Below are positions 6,046 through 14,383 of a stretch of DNA of 22,862 bases, piece by piece. The notes under the pieces were generated by a model. The model saw only the letters and a list, made by a program, of their open reading frames with translations. It ran no database searches and was not told the origin of the DNA. Every line of letters begins with the position of its first letter. The first letter of the stretch is position 1. The stretch covers positions 1 to 22,862 of the forward strand of contig CANDCW010000036.1 of NCBI GenBank assembly GCA_947383275.1, read 5' to 3'. Made by a program: the position numbers and the translations under genes. Source of the DNA: an uncultured Bacillota bacterium (GTDB lineage Bacteria > Bacillota > Clostridia > Oscillospirales > Oscillospiraceae).

Positions 6046-7599
6046 ATGAAAAGACGAACCCTCCGCCTGCTTGCCCTTCCGCTATCTCTGCTCCTCCTTG
6101 CCTCCTGCGGCAGAGGAAACGAGGGCGGCTTCTCCCCTGAGCCAGGGACGTCTAAGCCGCTGACCATCGTCATGCCCACCACCTCCGAGCCCGAGGCGGG
6201 CTTCGACCCCGCCTTCGGCTGGGGGGCGGGGGAGCACGTCCACGAGCCGCTGATTCAGTCCACCCTCACGGTGACCAACCCAGACCTGACCATCGGCTAT
6301 GATCTGGCGACCTCCATGGAGGCCGGCGGGGACGGCCTCACCTGGACTGTCACCATCCGGGACGATGTGAAGTTTACCGACGGGGAGGCCCTCACGGCCG
6401 AGGATGTTGCCTTTACCTATAATACCGTGAAGGCGTCCAGTTCCGTCAACGATTTTACGATGCTGGATTTTGCCGAGGCCGTCGATGAGCTCACCGTGGT
6501 CTTTCATATGAAAACCCCTTTCTCCATCTGGCCCTACACCATGGCCGTTACCGGCATCCTCCCGGAGCACGCCTATGATCCGGCCAGCTATGGCTCCAAC
6601 CCCATTGGCTCCGGGCGGTATAAGCTGAAGCAGTGGGACCGGGGCCAGCAGGTGATTCTGGAGTACAATCCGGACTACTACGGGCCGCAGCCCCGGATGG
6701 AGCGGGTGGCCATCCTGTTTATGGAGGAGGACGCCGCCTTCCTGGCCGTCCAGGCGGGCCAGGCCGACCTGGCCTACACCTCCGCCGCCTACTCTGACCA
6801 GAGTGTAGAGGGCTTCTCCCTGCTGTCTGTCTCGACGGTGGACAACCGGGGGATTAATCTGCCCGTTGTCCACGGTCTGCCCACCAGGGAGCTTCCATTC
6901 CGGGAGGCCATCAACATGGGCATTGACCGGCAGCGGATGATCGACAACGTACTCAACGGTTATGGCGCCCCCGCCTACAGCGTGTGCGATGGCCTGCCCT
7001 GGTACAGCCCTGCCAGCGAGGTGAACTATGACCCGGAGGGGGCCAAGGCTCTACTGGACGAGTGGGGCTGGCTCCCGGGACCGGATGGCGTGCGGAGCAA
7101 GGGCGGCGTCCGGGCCAGCCTTACAATCCACTATACTGCTGGAGATTCCGTCCGACAGGGACTGGCAGCCGAGCTGGCCAACCAGCTGGGCGAACTGGGT
7201 ATTGAGGCGGATATCAAAGGTGTGGGTTGGGACACCGCCTATACTGACGCCCTGTCCAACCCATTGGTCTGGGGCTGGGGGGCCCACACCCCCATGGAGC
7301 TTTACAACATCTACCACACCGGCCCCGAAACGGATACCGCCCGCTACTCCCCCTACTCCTGTGAAGCAGCGGACAGCCTTCTGGATCAGGCTCTGGCCTG
7401 CCCCGGCCTGGAGGAGTCCTACGCCCTGTGGCAGCAGGCCCAGGAGGAGATTGCCGGGGACGTGCCCTGGGTGTGGCTGGTGAACGTGGACCATCTGTAC
7501 TGGGTGCGGGACAGCCTCCAGGTGGCCCAGCAGAAGATTCACCCCCACGGCCACGGGTGGTCTATCGTCAACAATGTGGATCAATGGAGCTGGGAATGA
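6046..7599 (+). CDS. Nickel/peptide-type ABC transporter substrate-binding lipoprotein
   Basis: This is an extracytoplasmic binding protein of family 5 (SBP_bac_5; OppA/NikA type), 517 residues long. The signal peptide MKRRTLRLLALPLSLLLLAS ends in a lipobox with C21 as the lipidation site, so it is membrane-anchored. Typical family segments are HEPLIQSTL (about 67-75), LTWTVTIRDDVKFTDGEALTAEDVAFTYNTVK (about 98-129), GSGRYKLKQW and the AINMGIDRQRMI block. Its ATG follows the larC stop with no gap and it overlaps the next gene by 4 bp. Family 5 proteins bind peptides, opines, heme or nickel chelates. The position behind larEBC argues for a nickel complex, but the ligand is inferred only. Confidence 0.9.
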   Translation: MKRRTLRLLALPLSLLLLASCGRGNEGGFSPEPGTSKPLTIVMPTTSEPEAGFDPAFGWGAGEHVHEPLIQSTLTVTNPDLTIGYDLATSMEAGGDGLTWTVTIRDDVKFTDGEALTAEDVAFTYNTVKASSSVNDFTMLDFAEAVDELTVVFHMKTPFSIWPYTMAVTGILPEHAYDPASYGSNPIGSGRYKLKQWDRGQQVILEYNPDYYGPQPRMERVAILFMEEDAAFLAVQAGQADLAYTSAAYSDQSVEGFSLLSVSTVDNRGINLPVVHGLPTRELPFREAINMGIDRQRMIDNVLNGYGAPAYSVCDGLPWYSPASEVNYDPEGAKALLDEWGWLPGPDGVRSKGGVRASLTIHYTAGDSVRQGLAAELANQLGELGIEADIKGVGWDTAYTDALSNPLVWGWGAHTPMELYNIYHTGPETDTARYSPYSCEAADSLLDQALACPGLEESYALWQQAQEEIAGDVPWVWLVNVDHLYWVRDSLQVAQQKIHPHGHGWSIVNNVDQWSWE

Positions 7600-8585
7600 G
7601 ACATCGACTGCAATTTGCCGCAAAAAAAATGATTCGCATGGCGCTGCTGCTGCTTGGCGTCAGCCTGACGGCCTTTCTGCTCATGGATGCCGCCCCTTTG
7701 GATCCGCTCCAAACCAATATCGGACAGGCAGCGCTGGGATCCATGAGTCCGGAGCAGATCGCCCGGCTGGAGCAGTACTGGGGGGTGGGCGTGCCGCCGG
7801 CAGAGCGCTATCTGGGCTGGCTGAAGGGGGTGCTGCGGGGAGATTTTGGCGTTTCCCTGCTCTACCGCCAGCCGGTGCTGGAAGTCATCGGCCAGCGGCT
7901 GTCCAATTCGGTGTGGCTGTTGGTCTTTGCTTGGGTGCTGTCCGGCGCGCTGGGGCTTGGGCTGGGACTGCTGGCCGGAGCCTGCCGGGGCCGCTGGCCG
8001 GACCGTCTGGTGCGGGGGTACTGCCTGCTGATTTCCAGCACCCCCGCCTTCTGGCTGGCCTTGCTGCTGCTAATGGTCTTTTCCGTCCGGCTGAGGGTGC
8101 TGCCCGTTGGGCTGTCGGTGCCTGTCGGGGCGGACGCGCCGTCTGTGGTCCTGGTCCAGCGGCTGCGCCATGCGATCCTGCCCGCGCTGACGCTGTCCGT
8201 CACCGGCGTGGCCAATATTGCCCTGCATACCCGGGAAAAGACCGCGGATGTGCTGGACAGCGACTACATCCTCTTCGCCCGGGCCCGGGGGGAGGGAGGA
8301 CGGTCCATTTTGGTCCGGCATGTCCTGCGCAACGTGGCGCTGCCGGCCATCACCCTGCAATTTGCCTCCATCGGAGAGATTGTGGGGGGCTCGGTGCTGG
8401 TGGAGCAGGCCTTTTCCTTTCCCGGCCTGGGCCAGGCGGCGGTATTTGCCGGGCTGGGAGGCGACCTGTCCCTTCTTCTGGGCATCACCGTAGCCACCGC
8501 GGCGATGGTTTTCACCGGCAATCTCGCTGCCGACCTGCTTTACGGCGTGGTAGACCCCCGTATCCGAAGGGGGGTGGCCAAATGA
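7596..8585 (+). CDS. ABC transporter permease, NikB/DppB type
   Basis: This is the first membrane subunit of the importer, 329 residues with about six transmembrane segments. An N-terminal helix starts at MIRMALLLLGVSLTAFLL, and the periplasmic loop LEQYWGV...GWLKGVLRGDFGVSLLYRQPV is typical of DppB/NikB. The EAA-type loop that contacts the ATPase reads YILFARARGEGGRSILVRHVLRN. The frame is open further upstream, but ATG 7596 is chosen because it overlaps the preceding stop (ATGA), has GGAG at 7586-7589 at good spacing, and begins exactly where family homology begins. It overlaps the next gene by 4 bp. Confidence 0.92.
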   Translation: MRHRLQFAAKKMIRMALLLLGVSLTAFLLMDAAPLDPLQTNIGQAALGSMSPEQIARLEQYWGVGVPPAERYLGWLKGVLRGDFGVSLLYRQPVLEVIGQRLSNSVWLLVFAWVLSGALGLGLGLLAGACRGRWPDRLVRGYCLLISSTPAFWLALLLLMVFSVRLRVLPVGLSVPVGADAPSVVLVQRLRHAILPALTLSVTGVANIALHTREKTADVLDSDYILFARARGEGGRSILVRHVLRNVALPAITLQFASIGEIVGGSVLVEQAFSFPGLGQAAVFAGLGGDLSLLLGITVATAAMVFTGNLAADLLYGVVDPRIRRGVAK

Positions 8586-9403
8586 TGAAAAACCGGCGCA
8601 AAAGTACCCTTTTCCTGCTGGCGTTTGGCTGTATCGTTTTGTCTGCCGTTGCGTTGGCCGGAGCGCTTCTGGCTGAAGAAGCCGCGGCCACCGGCTTTGC
8701 CCGTAAAAACCTGCCGCCCTGCCCCGCGTTCCCCTTCGGTACCGACTGGATGGGCCGGGATATGATGGCCAGAACCATGGCGGGGCTGTCGCTGTCTATC
8801 CGAGTGGGGGCGCTGACGGCCTGTGTCAGCGCGGTGGTCGCGCTGGCGCTTGGGACGGCCTCCGCCCTCCTGGGGGGCTGGGTGGACAGCGGCATTTCCT
8901 GGGTGATCGACCTGGTGATGGGCATTCCGCATATCTTGCTGATTATTTTGATCTCCATCGCCTGTGGGCGGGGCTTCTGGGGCGTGACGGCCGGGGTGGC
9001 CCTCAGCCACTGGACCTCTCTGGCCCGGCTGGTTCGGGGGGAGATCCTCCAGCTGAAGCGGGCCCACTGGTTCCGGATATCCCAACGGCTGGGCGTGTCC
9101 CGGCGAAGCATGTTTTGGAATCACATATTTCCTCATCTGCTGCCCCAGTTCCTGACGGGCCTTGTCCTCCAGTTTCCCCACGCCATTCTCCATGAGGCCG
9201 GCGTCACCTTTTTGGGCTTCGGCCTGTCCCCGGAGCAGCCCGCCATCGGGATTATTCTGGAGGAGAGTACGCGTTACCTGACCACCGGCCGGTGGTGGCT
9301 GGCGCTGTTTCCCGGAATGTCCCTGGTGCTGGTGGTGGCGCTGTTTGCTCTGGCGGGGGAGCGGCTGCGGTTGCTGTCCGCGCCCGCCAGCGCCCAGGAA
9401 TAG
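8582..9403 (+). CDS. ABC transporter permease, NikC/DppC type
   Basis: This is the second membrane subunit, 273 residues. The N-terminal helix is followed by FPFGTDWMGRDMMARTMAGLSLSIRVG, a hallmark of the DppC/NikC branch (normally GTDxxGRDxxSR). The ATPase-contact loop reads FRISQRLGVSRRSMFWNHIFPHLLP, and a typical HEAGVTFLGFGLSPEQPAIGIIL segment follows. The start ATG 8582 overlaps the stop of the preceding permease (ATGA) after a G-rich ribosome site; a second ATG three bases later is an alternative. The open frame upstream to about 7574 is a non-coding shadow of the previous gene. Confidence 0.92.
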   Translation: MMKNRRKSTLFLLAFGCIVLSAVALAGALLAEEAAATGFARKNLPPCPAFPFGTDWMGRDMMARTMAGLSLSIRVGALTACVSAVVALALGTASALLGGWVDSGISWVIDLVMGIPHILLIILISIACGRGFWGVTAGVALSHWTSLARLVRGEILQLKRAHWFRISQRLGVSRRSMFWNHIFPHLLPQFLTGLVLQFPHAILHEAGVTFLGFGLSPEQPAIGIILEESTRYLTTGRWWLALFPGMSLVLVVALFALAGERLRLLSAPASAQE

Positions 9404-9411
9404 GAGGGACG

Positions 9412-10212
9412 ATGGAACCGATTTTGATTGTGGAACACCTGTCCGTCTCCTTCCTCCGGTATGGCCGGGGGCTGGCCCGAACCGAACTGTCCGCCGTCCG
9501 GGATCTATCCCTGACGGTGGAGCCGGGGCAGGTGACGGCGGTGGTGGGCGCCAGCGGCTCCGGTAAAAGCCTGCTGGCTCACGCCATCTTCCATCTGCTG
9601 CCCCGGAACGCCCGAATGGCCGGGACGGTCCTTTACAACGGCCAGCCCCTCACTGAAGGGCGGGCCAGGGCGCTCAGGGGCCGGGAACTGGCTCTGATTC
9701 CCCAGGGAGTCACCTATCTGGACCCCATGATGCGGGTGGGCGCACAGCTTTGTCAGGGGCGGCAGAGCGAAGCTGCCCGCTGCCGGGAGGCGCTGGGCCG
9801 CTACGGGCTGGGAGCGAAGACGGAGGACTTGTATCCCTTTGAGCTGTCCGGCGGGATGGCCCGGCGGGTGCTCATTGCCTCCGCCGTGGCCGGAAATCCC
9901 AAGCTGATTGTGGCCGACGAGCCCACCCCCGGCCTGGATGTCCGGGCCGCCCGGCGGGTTTTGGGCCACTTCCGGGAGCTGGCCGTTCAGGGCGCGGGGG
10001 TGCTGTTCATTACCCACGACCTGGAGCTGGCCCTGTCCATAGCCGGCAAGGTGGTGGTGGTCTGGAATGGGCGGACGGTGGACGAGTGTCTGGCCGGCAG
10101 CTTCCAAACGCCGGAGGGCCCGTCCCACCCATATACCCGCGCGCTTTGGCGGGCCATGCCCCAAAACGGATTTGAGCCGCCTTCGTGCGGGATTGAGGAG
10201 CTGATCATGTGA
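9412..10212 (+). CDS. ABC transporter ATPase, NikD/DppD type
   Basis: This is an ATP-hydrolysing subunit of the importer, 266 residues. It has Walker A GASGSGKS (46-53), Q-loop ALIPQGVTYLDP (Q98), signature LSGGM (145-149), Walker B LIVADEPT (165-172) and switch histidine H202. The signature is LSGGM rather than LSGGQ, a variation common in the NikD/DppD branch. The C-terminal HPYTRALW segment is also typical of Opp/Dpp/Nik ATPases. ATG 9412 is chosen because AGGAGGG (9402-9408) precedes it and homology begins there; the open frame extends further upstream over nikC. It overlaps the next gene by 4 bp. Confidence 0.93.
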   Translation: MEPILIVEHLSVSFLRYGRGLARTELSAVRDLSLTVEPGQVTAVVGASGSGKSLLAHAIFHLLPRNARMAGTVLYNGQPLTEGRARALRGRELALIPQGVTYLDPMMRVGAQLCQGRQSEAARCREALGRYGLGAKTEDLYPFELSGGMARRVLIASAVAGNPKLIVADEPTPGLDVRAARRVLGHFRELAVQGAGVLFITHDLELALSIAGKVVVVWNGRTVDECLAGSFQTPEGPSHPYTRALWRAMPQNGFEPPSCGIEELIM

Positions 10213-10868
10213 TCTTGGAAGCCACAGGCCTGACCTTCCGCTATCCCCGGCAAAGGGGCGGCCCGGTGCTGGAGGGTGCCGGCATGACCCTGCGTACCGG
10301 GGAGCGGATAGGCCTGTCCGCCCCCAGCGGACAGGGCAAGACCACGCTGTGCCGGCTGCTGGCCGGATGGGAGGAGCCCGGCGGCGGCCAGGTGCGGCTG
10401 GACGGTATCCCGATCGCAAAATATCGGGGATTTTGCCCGGTACAACTGCTGTGGCAGCACCCAGAGGGGGCGGTGGACCCGCTTTTACCATTGAAAAAAA
10501 CGCTGTATGAAGCCGGGCCGGTGGACCGGGAGATCATAGACGGCCTGGGCATCCGGGAGAGCTGGCTGGAGCGCTACCCCTCTGAACTGTCCGGGGGAGA
10601 GCTCCAGCGTATCTGCGTGGCCCGAGCCCTGCGGCCCGAGCTGAGATTCCTGTTGTGCGATGAGGCATCCGCCATGCTGGACCTGATTACCCAAGCCCAG
10701 CTGTGGCGGTTTCTGCTGGATCAGGCGGAGAAACGCGGGTTGGGGCTGCTGGTGGTCAGCCACGACAGCGCTCTTCTGGAGCGGCTGTGTACCAAGATCC
10801 TTGCCTGGGAGGACGTGGCACAGGGAAGGATTTCGGCACGGACAGAAAAAATTTCAAAAAACTGTTGA
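10209..10868 (+). CDS. ABC transporter ATPase, NikE/DppF type (short)
   Basis: This is the second ATPase of the importer, 219 residues, shorter than the roughly 260-330 usual for NikE/DppF because the C-terminal region is reduced. Walker A reads APSGQGKTT (38-46), with Ala where Gly usually begins the motif. The Q-loop reads LLWQHPEGAVDP, the signature LSGGELQR is canonical, Walker B is FLLCDEAS and the switch is VVSHD. It starts at GTG 10209, overlapping the nikD stop (GTGA). It is the last gene of the lar-nik operon. Its stop codon lies inside the -35 box of the rpmE promoter, and no terminator separates it from rpmE. Confidence 0.9.
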   Translation: MILEATGLTFRYPRQRGGPVLEGAGMTLRTGERIGLSAPSGQGKTTLCRLLAGWEEPGGGQVRLDGIPIAKYRGFCPVQLLWQHPEGAVDPLLPLKKTLYEAGPVDREIIDGLGIRESWLERYPSELSGGELQRICVARALRPELRFLLCDEASAMLDLITQAQLWRFLLDQAEKRGLGLLVVSHDSALLERLCTKILAWEDVAQGRISARTEKISKNC

Positions 10869-10893
10869 TTTTCTGCTGGAACTGTGCTATGAT
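10865..10893 (+). promoter_or_regulatory. Sigma-A promoter of rpmE
   Basis: TTGATT (10865-10870) and TATGAT (10888-10893) are separated by 17 bp. The -35 box overlaps the last codon and stop of the preceding ATPase gene. Transcription would start near 10900, leaving a leader of about 45 nt. Confidence 0.75.
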
Positions 10894-10945
10894 ACCAGTT
10901 GCGTTTACAAGAATACCCTCCTGAGGAGAAAGAGGTGAAGATAAA

Positions 10946-11149
10946 ATGAAGGAAGGCCTCCACCCCAACTATCAACAGACCACCATCCGGTGCGCCTGCG
11001 GCAACGTGATCGAGACCGGCTCCACCAAGAAGGACATCCGCGTAGAAGTTTGCTCTAAGTGTCACCCCTTCTACACCGGCAAGCAGAAGATGGTAGATAC
11101 CGGTGGCCGTGTCAGCCGCTTCAACAAGAAGTTTGGCTTCGACAAGTAA
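10946..11149 (+). CDS. rpmE: 50S ribosomal protein L31
   Basis: This 67-residue protein is the zinc-binding (C+) form of L31, in the large ribosomal subunit near the central protuberance. It has C16-A-C18, then C36-X2-C39 (CSKCHPFYTG), and the family segments KEGLHPNY, TGS...DIRVEVCSKCHPFYTGKQK and GRVSRFNKKFG. The start ATG follows an AGAGGTG ribosome site (10931-10937). It has its own promoter and an intrinsic terminator. Confidence 0.98.
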   Translation: MKEGLHPNYQQTTIRCACGNVIETGSTKKDIRVEVCSKCHPFYTGKQKMVDTGGRVSRFNKKFGFDK

Positions 11150-11161
11150 GTCCCTGTGTAC

Positions 11162-11194
11162 AAAAGCCGCACCGAGGCATCGGTGCGGCTTTTT
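11162..11194 (+). terminator. Intrinsic terminator of rpmE
   Basis: Arms at 11162-11175 and 11180-11193 (core AGCCGCACCGA/TCGGTGCGGCT) enclose a GGCA loop and are followed by a T run. It begins 12 nt after the rpmE stop. Confidence 0.94.
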
Positions 11195-11240
11195 GCGCAT
11201 ATGCTATCCGTGAATTGAGATATGTAGGAGGAAGATTGCC

Positions 11241-11744
11241 ATGTTTCAGAAGATCGAACCGAGAACCCTGGACAAGAACGTTTTTTCCGCCATTGGGGAG
11301 CAGTGGATGCTCATCACTGCGGGAACGGCTGAAAAATGCAACACCATGACTGCGTCCTGGGGCGGGCTGGGCGTGATCTGGGGGGCGCCGTCGGCCACCT
11401 GTTACATCCGGCCTCAGCGGTACACCAAGGAATTTGTAGACCGGGAGGATTACTTTACTCTGGCTTTCTTTGGCGAGGAGAGCCGCAGGGCTTTGCAGCT
11501 GTGCGGTTCCAAAAGCGGCCGGGACACGGACAAGATAAAGGAGTGCGGCTTTACCCTCCGGACAGCGGACTGCGGCGCGCCCTACTTTGAACAGGCGGAG
11601 CTGGTGCTGGTGTGCCGCAAGCGGTTCGCGCAGCCCATGGACCCGGACAATATTCCTCAGGAGGTCAAGGACAAGTGGTATCCCCAGAAGGACTACCACA
11701 CCTTATATATTGGAGAAATTATTGAGGCCCTGACGAAGGGCTGA
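11241..11744 (+). CDS. Flavin-reductase-like FMN-binding split-barrel protein
   Basis: This 167-residue cytosolic protein has the pattern of the flavin reductase-like family. An N-terminal strand reads WMLITAGTAEKCNTMTASWGGLGVIWGAPSATCYIRPQRYTKEFV (about 22-66), where the NTMTASW and the R-P-Q-RYT segments normally contact FMN. DYFTLAFFGEESRRALQLCGSKSGRDTDK and a late ELVLVCR strand follow. Members reduce or merely bind flavin and are often electron carriers; the partner is unknown here. A strong AGGAGGA site (11226-11232) precedes the ATG. No clear promoter was seen, so it may rely on read-through from rpmE. It lies 49 bp before hflX. Confidence 0.85.
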   Translation: MFQKIEPRTLDKNVFSAIGEQWMLITAGTAEKCNTMTASWGGLGVIWGAPSATCYIRPQRYTKEFVDREDYFTLAFFGEESRRALQLCGSKSGRDTDKIKECGFTLRTADCGAPYFEQAELVLVCRKRFAQPMDPDNIPQEVKDKWYPQKDYHTLYIGEIIEALTKG

Positions 11745-11793
11745 CTGCGGGTTACAACAAAAAATTACGTTGAAATGAGGAAATCCAGCCTAT

Positions 11794-13083
<1,290 letters not shown>

Positions 13084-13134
13084 CGGGCGCCAATCGCAGA
13101 TTGCTGCGCCCCAGAAAGCGCCATGGAAGGAAGC

Positions 13135-13173
13135 AAACATCACCTTTCCAAACGGGAGGGTGATGTTTTATTT
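13135..13173. terminator. Bidirectional terminator between hflX and lplA
   Basis: A 16-bp hairpin with an AAAC loop (arms 13135-13149 and 13154-13168, with G-U pairs in the middle) is followed on the plus strand by TTTTATTT. It overlaps the lplA stop codon. On the minus strand the tail is a weaker T-rich stretch, so it mainly serves hflX. Confidence 0.85.
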
Positions 13174-14166
13174 GTCCAACAGGATTTCCATCAGGCCGTC
13201 TGCTGTAAGGCCGGACAGATACCGGGAGACGTCCACGCCCTCCAGCTGCCGGCGCAGGTCTGCTTCCCGCAGGGGACAGTCCAGCAGAAGCCCGGCCAGC
13301 TCTTCCGGTTCTGCGGCGGAGAAGAAGTCGCCGAAGAAGTCCACTCCGGCAATTCGCCCCTCCTTCAGGCGAATGCGGGCTTCCACCGTGCCGCAGCCCT
13401 CCACCCGGCGGCGGCGCAGCAGGCTGCAGGGAGGGGAGACGCCGTAGTTCCACTCCCAGCGGCCGTACCGGGCTTTTTTGATGGCCTCCACGGCGGAGAG
13501 GTCCGATTCGGTGAGGCTGTAAGGTTCCATGGGGCGGTCTTTGGAGATTTCCTGGAGTAGCAGGACCTGAAATTGTTCTAGAGGGACGGGGTGGGGCATG
13601 TGGGCCCGGACCGTGGTCACCCGGGCGCGGACGGAGCGCACCCCCTTGGCCTGGATCTTTTCCGGGTCGGCCCGAAGGACTTGGGACACCATGTCCAGGT
13701 CAGAGTCGTATAAGATAGTGCCGTGGTGCATAACCCGGCCCTCCCGGACGTATTGGGAATTTCCGGAAAACTTCTGCCCGTCAATGGTGATGTCGTTGCG
13801 GCCGTTGACCTGAGCGTCTACCCCCATGGTCTGGAGGGCCTGAGCCACCGGGCGGCAGAACAGCCCCATGTCCAGCTGTCCCCTTTGGGACGCGTCCTGG
13901 ATGAAGGTAAAATTCAGATTTCCGAGGTCGTGATATACCGCGCCGCCTCCAGACAGTCGCCGTACCACCGTGACGTTGTGCTCCCTGACTGCGGCCTCGT
14001 TGATCTCCGCCAGAGTATTCTGGTGCCGGCCAATGACAATGGCGTTGCGGTTGCGCCAGAGCAGGAACCAATTTCGATCCCGGGGCAGGGCGTCGAAGAC
14101 ATACTGTTCCAGGGCCAAGTTGAAAGCGGGGTCGGTACTTTTAACATCGATATAGGACCAGGGCAT
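13168..14166 (-). CDS. lplA: Lipoate-protein ligase A
   Basis: LplA activates free lipoate with ATP and attaches it to a lysine of lipoyl domains. The 332-residue protein has RRLSGGGAVYHD (69-80), the ligase signature, and KFSGNSQ with K132, the conserved catalytic lysine. A C-terminal lipoate ligase accessory domain ends in LMEILLDK. It diverges from a DeoR regulator and a 2-oxoacid dehydrogenase operon whose E2 carries a lipoyl domain, so that E2 is its likely target. The start ATG (14164-14166) follows a GCGAGGG site. The consensus promoter contains a palindrome, and a strong hairpin lies near the 5' end of the mRNA. Confidence 0.97.
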   Translation of the reverse strand: MPWSYIDVKSTDPAFNLALEQYVFDALPRDRNWFLLWRNRNAIVIGRHQNTLAEINEAAVREHNVTVVRRLSGGGAVYHDLGNLNFTFIQDASQRGQLDMGLFCRPVAQALQTMGVDAQVNGRNDITIDGQKFSGNSQYVREGRVMHHGTILYDSDLDMVSQVLRADPEKIQAKGVRSVRARVTTVRAHMPHPVPLEQFQVLLLQEISKDRPMEPYSLTESDLSAVEAIKKARYGRWEWNYGVSPPCSLLRRRRVEGCGTVEARIRLKEGRIAGVDFFGDFFSAAEPEELAGLLLDCPLREADLRRQLEGVDVSRYLSGLTADGLMEILLDK

Positions 14167-14186
14167 GAAAAATCCCTCGCTTCTCA

Positions 14187-14215
14187 GGGCAGTCCGCTAG
14201 GACTGCCCATCTTTT
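14187..14215. promoter_or_regulatory. Hairpin in the lplA 5' leader (terminator-like on the plus strand)
   Basis: GGGCAGTCC (14187-14195) and GGACTGCCC (14200-14208) form a perfect 9-bp stem with loop GCTA. On the lplA mRNA it sits a few nucleotides from the predicted 5' end, upstream of the ribosome site, and could stabilise the transcript. Read on the plus strand it is followed by a T5 run and would stop antisense transcription before the deoR promoter. Confidence 0.6.
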
Positions 14216-14220
14216 TGAAC

Positions 14221-14250
14221 AGTATAGCGGATCAACCCCGGGGTTGTCAA
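14221..14250 (-). promoter_or_regulatory. Sigma-A promoter of lplA
   Basis: Minus-strand TTGACA (14245-14250) and TATACT (14221-14226) are separated by 18 bp. An A/T-rich stretch upstream (14250-14270) may act as an UP element. Confidence 0.88.
14233..14246. promoter_or_regulatory. Perfect 14-bp palindrome in the lplA promoter (operator candidate)
   Basis: CAACCCCGGGGTTG lies within the -35/-10 spacer of lplA and overlaps the -35 box by two bases. A bound protein would block RNA polymerase. The adjacent DeoR-family regulator is the obvious candidate, as inference. Confidence 0.55.
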
Positions 14251-14269
14251 TAGCATATTACATAAAAAA

Positions 14270-14335
14270 CCACAGGAACACAAAAATATATTGAGGTTGT
14301 GTGGGATTTGAATTGACAAAACTGTGGGGTTGTGG
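14270..14335. promoter_or_regulatory. Clustered CCACA/TGTGG repeats around the deoR promoter (operator candidates)
   Basis: CCACA at 14270-14274 faces TGTGG at 14300-14304, 14323-14327 and 14331-14335. Inside this, ACACAA (14278-14283) and TTGTGT (14297-14302) are an exact inverted pair. Two of the TGTGG copies occupy the -35/-10 spacer of the deoR promoter. The repeats may be binding sites for the regulator itself. Confidence 0.4.
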
Positions 14336-14341
14336 TATGAT
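14313..14341 (+). promoter_or_regulatory. Sigma-A promoter of the deoR-E2-E3-E1 operon
   Basis: TTGACA (14313-14318, exact) and TATGAT (14336-14341) are separated by 17 bp, about 35 bp upstream of the deoR ribosome site. No other promoter or terminator was seen before the terminator at about 20984, so a single transcript through five genes is likely. Confidence 0.9.
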
Positions 14342-14383
14342 TAAGGCGTAAAATACTGGAAAACCAGGAAGGAGGCGGAGCAG

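Noticed and set aside
7574..8581. Long upstream extension of the NikC frame
   Set aside because: It overlaps the whole NikB-type gene in another frame, has shadow-like composition, and homology to permeases begins only at the ATG at 8582.
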